From Chloroflexia bacterium (GTDB lineage: Bacteria; Chloroflexota; Chloroflexia; Thermomicrobiales; UBA6265): DNA of 5,291 bases. Below, one piece after another: positions 1 through 5,291 of this stretch. The DNA lies in contig JACCYK010000377.1 in NCBI GenBank assembly GCA_013696525.1, forward strand, positions 1-5,291, written 5' to 3'. The position numbers were made by a program, and so were the translations under genes. The notes below the pieces were generated by a model. The model was not told the DNA's origin. It worked only from the letters and a program-made list of their open reading frames with translations, and did not search any database. The number at the start of each line of letters is the position of its first letter. Positions within the stretch are counted from its first letter, which is position 1.

Positions 1-155
1 GTCGTAGACTCGTTACGTTCGGTGATCGATCCCGTCAGCGCAGCTTAGCGCGTCGCTGCCGAAGCATGCTATGCTCGTTCGGTTTGGTTGATTCGGCGCT
101 GGAGGATGCGTGCGACGTTCAGGAACGACGATGCAAGGTGCCCGCGGATCGCGCC
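1..155. other. Leader / intergenic region upstream of the SAM-cycle operon
   Basis: No complete gene is recognisable here. One + frame reads 15 codons from base 1 (VVDSLRSVIDPVSAA) to TAG at 46-48 and could be the tail of an upstream gene, but it is too short to identify. A small inverted repeat, AGCAT at 63-67 and ATGCT at 71-75 with a 3-base loop, has no following T run and is not a convincing terminator. The PfkB reading frame is open back to base 3, but its upstream translation does not resemble the family. I looked for the SAM-I and S-adenosylhomocysteine riboswitch cores by eye, because of the downstream genes, and saw no convincing match. No clear -35/-10 pair stands out. Confidence 0.6.

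Positions 156-159
<4 letters not shown>
106..159 (+). other. Possible 17-codon leader ORF overlapping the PfkB start (ATGA)
   Basis: ATG at 106 opens a 17-codon frame (MRATFRNDDARCPRIAP) whose TGA at 157-159 overlaps the chosen kinase ATG at 156 as ATGA, the usual geometry of translational coupling. A GGAGG lies at 101-105 but abuts this ATG directly, which is too close for good initiation. A second small frame, with GTG at 110 (GGAGG 4 bases upstream) or ATG at 131 (AGGA at 121-124, 6 bases upstream), ends with TGA at 164-166, also just past the kinase start. Neither peptide resembles anything known to me. Both could be chance in GC-rich DNA; they matter because the kinase start has no good ribosome binding site of its own. 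Confidence 0.2.
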
Positions 160-2499
<2,340 letters not shown>

Positions 2500-2579
2500 T
2501 CGCTCCTGCCACGGGGCAATCGGCCGCGAAAGTTCTACCGTACGCTCTCAACGGAGTGTCCGCGCTCGGGAGGATGATG
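2500..2579 (+). other. 80-base gap between ahcY and metK
   Basis: The gap holds the metK ribosome binding site and only weak inverted repeats, for example TGCC-ACGG-GGCA at about 2507-2518. CTCC at 2503-2506 could pair with GGAG at 2569-2572, inside the metK Shine-Dalgarno, but a match this short is expected by chance. There is no T run or strong hairpin to indicate termination, so I read metK as part of the same transcript, though an internal promoter is possible. The metK frame stays open through the gap, but its translation there does not look like MetK. Confidence 0.5.
2568..2573 (+). promoter_or_regulatory. Ribosome binding site that decides the metK start
   Basis: GGGAGG is followed immediately by three tandem in-frame ATG codons at 2574, 2577 and 2580. 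A spacing of 0 or 3 bases is too short for normal initiation, while ATG 2580 has a favourable 6-base spacing. On this basis I place the metK start at 2580. Confidence 0.7.
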
Positions 2580-3818
2580 ATGGTCCATGCGCACGGGACG
2601 TTCGCCTCGGCGGCGCGTACGTTCTTCACGTCGGAGTCGGTCACCGAGGGCCACCCCGACAAGGTCTGCGATCAGATCTCCGATGCCGTGCTGGATGCCG
2701 TCCTGACCGATGATCCAGACGCGCGCGTGGCCTGCGAAGTGGCCACAACCACTGGGATGATCCTGGTCTTCGGCGAGATCACGACGAGCACCTATATCGA
2801 TATCCAGGCGTTGGTGCGAAACGTCGTCCGCGAGATTGGCTACACCCATTCTTCCCATGGCTTCGACGCCACGACCTGCGGCGTGGTGGCGGCGATCAAG
2901 GAGCAGAGCAGGGAGATCTCCGAGGGGGTCGCGGTCGCGCTGGAAGCGCGCGGCGGCGGCCCCGTCGACGACTATGACAAGATCGGCGCCGGCGACCAGG
3001 GCATGATGATCGGCTTCGCCTGCCGGGAGACGCCAGAGCTCATGCCGCTCCCGATCTCACTTGCCCACCGGCTCGCCCAACGTCTAACCGAGGTGCGCAA
3101 GAGCGGTATCCTCCCCTACCTTCGGCCCGACGGCAAGAGCCAGGTCACCGTCGAGTATCACAATGGTCTCCCGCGGCGGGTCGACACGATCGTGGTGTCT
3201 GCCCAACACGCCGACCACATGACAACGCCCGAAGTTGAGCGGGACATCACGGACCACGTCATTCGCGTTGTGGTGCCGTCCAATTTACTTGATGCCGCCA
3301 CGAAATTTCTCGTCAACCCCAGCGGCAGCTTTGTGATCGGCGGTCCGATGGGAGACGCCGGCCTCACGGGCCGCAAGATCATCGTCGACACCTATGGCGG
3401 CATGGCCCGGCACGGTGGCGGCGCCTTCTCGGGCAAGGACGCGACGAAGGTCGACCGCTCCGGTGCCTACGCCGCGCGCTACGTTGCCAAGAACGTGGTG
3501 GCCGCCGGACTAGCGGACCGCTTTGAGCTGCAAATCTCGTACGCGATCGGGATGTCGCATCCCGTCTCGATCATGGTCGAGACGTTTGGCACCAATCATG
3601 TCCCCGATGAGACCATCCGCCGGCTAATTGAACAGCACTTCGACTTGCGTCCGGCGGCCATTATCGACACGCTCGACCTACGTCGCCCGATTTACCGGCA
3701 AACCGCGGCCTACGGTCACTTTGGTCGCCCGGATCTCGATCTACCATGGGAGCGCACCGACAAAGCCGAGGCGCTCGCCGCCGCCGCCGGCCTGACCCTG
3801 ACCGCGGCGGCCAGCTAA
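2580..3818 (+). CDS. metK: S-adenosylmethionine synthetase (methionine adenosyltransferase)
   Basis: MetK makes S-adenosylmethionine from methionine and ATP, releasing phosphate and diphosphate, in the cytosol. The 412-residue protein has the three-domain MetK pattern: [20 protein letters not shown] near the N-terminus (15-34, with the GHPDK nucleotide-binding motif at 24-28), the GAGDQG signature (136-141), [16 protein letters not shown] (259-274), and the glycine-rich phosphate-binding [16 protein letters not shown] (279-294). The C-terminal YGHFGR segment is also present. The length is close to the usual 380-400 residues, with roughly ten extra N-terminal residues ([12 protein letters not shown]) and an alanine-rich tail. 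The start was chosen from ribosome-binding-site spacing. The gene is third in the SAM-cycle operon, 80 bases after ahcY. Its TAA stop overlaps the stop of the convergent AcnX small-subunit gene. Confidence 0.97.
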   Translation: MVHAHGTFASAARTFFTSESVTEGHPDKVCDQISDAVLDAVLTDDPDARVACEVATTTGMILVFGEITTSTYIDIQALVRNVVREIGYTHSSHGFDATTCGVVAAIKEQSREISEGVAVALEARGGGPVDDYDKIGAGDQGMMIGFACRETPELMPLPISLAHRLAQRLTEVRKSGILPYLRPDGKSQVTVEYHNGLPRRVDTIVVSAQHADHMTTPEVERDITDHVIRVVVPSNLLDAATKFLVNPSGSFVIGGPMGDAGLTGRKIIVDTYGGMARHGGGAFSGKDATKVDRSGAYAARYVAKNVVAAGLADRFELQISYAIGMSHPVSIMVETFGTNHVPDETIRRLIEQHFDLRPAAIIDTLDLRRPIYRQTAAYGHFGRPDLDLPWERTDKAEALAAAAGLTLTAAAS

Positions 3819-4243
3819 CCGCGAGAGAGCGTCATCTCTCCCGACATGGTGATGGTGACCCGGTCGCCGCTTCGTAATTCCAAGAAATCGTCAGCACCCA
3901 GGACGGCGACCGGGACCACCCGCCCGTAGAGTTCCTCCGCCAGGATGGCGCCGAGACCGATGATCGGGTCAATCCGGCTGGTGATGATCGCCAGCGGACC
4001 AGTTCCATTGCAGATTGCCTCCAGCAACACCCCGCTCGCCGAGCATGACCCCCGTCCATGCGGGATCGCCAGGATTCGATTGGTTAGTCGCTGACCGGTC
4101 AGTGGATGTCGCCGGTCAATCACCTCTCCCGTGTTTGGATCCAGACCGCCCCAAAAACTCAACGGCTCCCGTCCGACCAGAAGCGAGCCCATCGTGTCGC
4201 CAGAGACGATCCAGGTGACGCGCGGATAGATCAAGCGTTCCAC
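3815..4243 (-). CDS. Aconitase X small (swivelling-domain) subunit, DUF126 family
   Basis: This is the small subunit of a split AcnX dehydratase, equivalent to the mobile swivel domain of aconitase. It works with the large subunit encoded just upstream. The 142-residue product shows PLSFWGG (27-33), [14 protein letters not shown] (35-48) and [14 protein letters not shown] (62-75); the Ser of the GRGS segment is the expected catalytic base, as in aconitases. The PLSFWGG and DRRHPL wording matches bacterial cis-3-hydroxy-L-proline dehydratase-type proteins better than archaeal mevalonate-5-phosphate dehydratase. Start choice is uncertain. GTG at 4243 overlaps the large-subunit TGA by 13 bases; TTG at 4234 gives a 4-base TTGA overlap; the first downstream ATG (4192) would cut into the conserved first strand [15 protein letters not shown] and is unlikely. 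A longer frame from 4291 lies entirely in large-subunit coding sequence. TAG at 3817-3815 overlaps the metK stop. Confidence 0.88.
   Translation of the reverse strand: MERLIYPRVTWIVSGDTMGSLLVGREPLSFWGGLDPNTGEVIDRRHPLTGQRLTNRILAIPHGRGSCSASGVLLEAICNGTGPLAIITSRIDPIIGLGAILAEELYGRVVPVAVLGADDFLELRSGDRVTITMSGEMTLSRG
3823..3840. repeat. Small inverted repeat at the convergent gene junction
   Basis: GAGAGA at 3823-3828 and TCTCTC at 3835-3840 form a 6-base-pair stem with a 6-base loop, starting 5 bases after the metK stop and lying inside the last codons of the opposing AcnX small-subunit gene. There is no T run on either side, so it is not a classic intrinsic terminator. It is the only hairpin I see near the end of both transcripts and could be a weak termination or stability element, or chance. 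Confidence 0.3.
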
Positions 4244-5291
4244 GGACCGTCTTCGATCGTCGCCCGGCCGGACACCGCAGACGCGACGCAATCCTCGGTT
4301 GAGCCATAGATGACATCGACCTCTAAAATGCCCGGGCCATAGTGGGCATACTTCGCCGAATTGGTCATCAGCACCCGCGCACTCTCGGCGATCAACGGCG
4401 AGACGACGATACAGGTGTCAGCGGTCACCGTGGCGCCAAACTCGGCGAGCGTCGCCAGCTCGCCCCCGCGATCGAGCAGATCACGAACCGCCCGGCTCGT
4501 CGTCACAAAAAACTCGACTCCCGGCGCCACGGTCCTTCCCGCCGCCAACGCCGCGATTGCCCGGCACTCGGCCAGGCTGCAATGAGGACTGCCGAGCGCA
4601 ACGACATCGATCCGGTCCCCGCTAGCCGTTCGCAGCCGCGCCCTCGCTGCCTTGAGATCATCGAGATCCACGTCGATTTGGCGAATCGGGCCCCGGTGGC
4701 CGAACGCGTCCTCCAATGTCGGCGCTTCCGGGGTTACCCCGACGAGGTGAAACATCGCGACCGAGCCGGATGACGCCGCGGCCGCGGCCAGCGCCTTCAG
4801 TTGGTCACTGGTTGGCGCGGCGTCCAAGCCGTCAATCACCGCTACCTCGTCATCGACCAACGTCCCGAGTAGATACCCGAGCACCGGGTAGAAGTCATCG
4901 CGTGCCGTCAGCGCCGGCGGCAACTGGCGCAACGTGACCAACACCCGGCCCAACCGCGGCTCGTCAAGATGAAGCCCGGCCGCCGGTACCCGTCCGGTCA
5001 AGGCACAGGAGATATCGAGGTAGTCTCCATACCGGTTGGTTCGCGCTCCGATCACCGAGTTGGCGAAGGCCACGGCGTTCGACTCCGCCCAGGCGATCTG
5101 CTCGCCAAAGGCCGGCGCCGCGCTTGTTTGGTAGGGCGCGCAAGTGAAAGTCGGAGTCGCTCCCATCGCCAGATAGGCGTGACCGAGACGCGCTGCCTTG
5201 CTGGCAAACCCGCTCGGTGTTCCTAGCTCTCGCCACCGCGAGCGGTCGAGCGAGACGACGTTGAGGCTCGTCGGGACGCGCACCACTCCAT
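4231..5291 (-). CDS. Aconitase X large (catalytic) subunit, DUF521 family; N-terminus cut by window edge
   Basis: This is the catalytic subunit of a two-protein AcnX dehydratase. Characterised bacterial members dehydrate cis-3-hydroxy-L-proline to a pyrroline carboxylate precursor, while archaeal ones act on mevalonate 5-phosphate. Counting from the GTG at 5286, 351 residues are visible: VPTSLNVVSLDR (4-15), TPTFTCAPYQT (44-54), EQIAWAESNAVAFANSVIGARTNR in the 60s to 80s, GSPHCSLAE (232-240), TADTCIVVSPL (288-298) and MTNSAKYAHYGPG (307-319). Cys49, Cys236 and Cys292 fit the three conserved cysteines that bind the iron or iron-sulfur centre. Similarity starts well inside the family, and the frame is open through the right edge with GGA as the preceding codon, so roughly 60-75 N-terminal residues are missing and the GTG at 5286 is not a real start. 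The C-terminus is complete, with TGA at 4233-4231. The small subunit overlaps it downstream. The substrate is inferred, not proven. Confidence 0.92.
   Translation of the reverse strand, partial: GVVRVPTSLNVVSLDRSRWRELGTPSGFASKAARLGHAYLAMGATPTFTCAPYQTSAAPAFGEQIAWAESNAVAFANSVIGARTNRYGDYLDISCALTGRVPAAGLHLDEPRLGRVLVTLRQLPPALTARDDFYPVLGYLLGTLVDDEVAVIDGLDAAPTSDQLKALAAAAASSGSVAMFHLVGVTPEAPTLEDAFGHRGPIRQIDVDLDDLKAARARLRTASGDRIDVVALGSPHCSLAECRAIAALAAGRTVAPGVEFFVTTSRAVRDLLDRGGELATLAEFGATVTADTCIVVSPLIAESARVLMTNSAKYAHYGPGILEVDVIYGSTEDCVASAVSGRATIEDGPWNA

Noticed and set aside
66..155. In-frame upstream extension of the kinase from ATG 66
   Set aside because: The extra 30 residues do not look like the PfkB family, there is no ribosome binding site for ATG 66, and that codon lies in a small inverted repeat.
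1..155. SAM or SAH riboswitch upstream of the operon
   Set aside because: It would suit the genes, but I could not find the conserved core or a consistent paired structure by eye. A covariance-model search with the SAM and SAH riboswitch families would be decisive.
4244..4291. Longer N-terminus for the AcnX small subunit from 4291
   Set aside because: It lies entirely within the large-subunit C-terminal coding sequence, and its Arg-rich translation (MRRVCGVRPGDD) does not match the small-subunit family.
4342..4773. 143-codon + strand frame opposite the AcnX large subunit
   Set aside because: The translation is rich in Arg, Pro and His with no recognisable motif, and it lies antisense to well-conserved AcnX sequence.
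5289..5291. ATG on the - strand at the right edge as start of the AcnX large subunit
   Set aside because: It is out of frame with the AcnX coding sequence, and the conserved region at the edge corresponds to an internal part of the family.

Overview
The window is GC-rich, with G or C at most third codon positions, and is densely coding. It looks like a free-living bacterium. The wording of the PfkB, AhcY and MetK proteins reminds me most of Chloroflexota (Thermomicrobia-like) or related deep GC-rich lineages. That placement is an impression from memory of family members, not the result of a search.

Layout: positions 1-155 are a leader with no convincing full gene. Three genes then run on the + strand: a PfkB-family kinase, probably an adenosine kinase (156-1205); S-adenosylhomocysteine hydrolase ahcY (1210-2499); and S-adenosylmethionine synthetase metK (2580-3818). 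The opposite strand then carries a convergent pair read right to left: the large subunit of a split aconitase X (AcnX) dehydratase (4231 to beyond the right edge, so its N-terminus is missing) and its small swivelling-domain subunit (3815 to about 4243). The metK and AcnX small-subunit stop codons overlap, so there is no intergenic space between the two operons.

How the genes work together: the + strand genes form most of a methyl-cycle operon. MetK makes SAM. Methyltransferases encoded elsewhere turn it into SAH. AhcY splits SAH into homocysteine and adenosine, and the PfkB kinase would remove adenosine as AMP, pulling the reversible AhcY reaction forward. Homocysteine remethylation (metH or metE) is not in the window. 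The AcnX pair is most like the bacterial cis-3-hydroxy-L-proline dehydratase type and has no evident metabolic link to the SAM cycle. It looks like the end of a separate catabolic operon entering from the right.

I found no RNA gene, mobile element, CRISPR array or clear riboswitch. I see no evidence for a wholly new system. The points worth a second look are the dedicated adenosine-removal gene in the SAM operon, the short-tailed AhcY, the small overlapping reading frames in the leader, start-codon choices, the fully packed convergent junction, and the unresolved substrate of the split AcnX.
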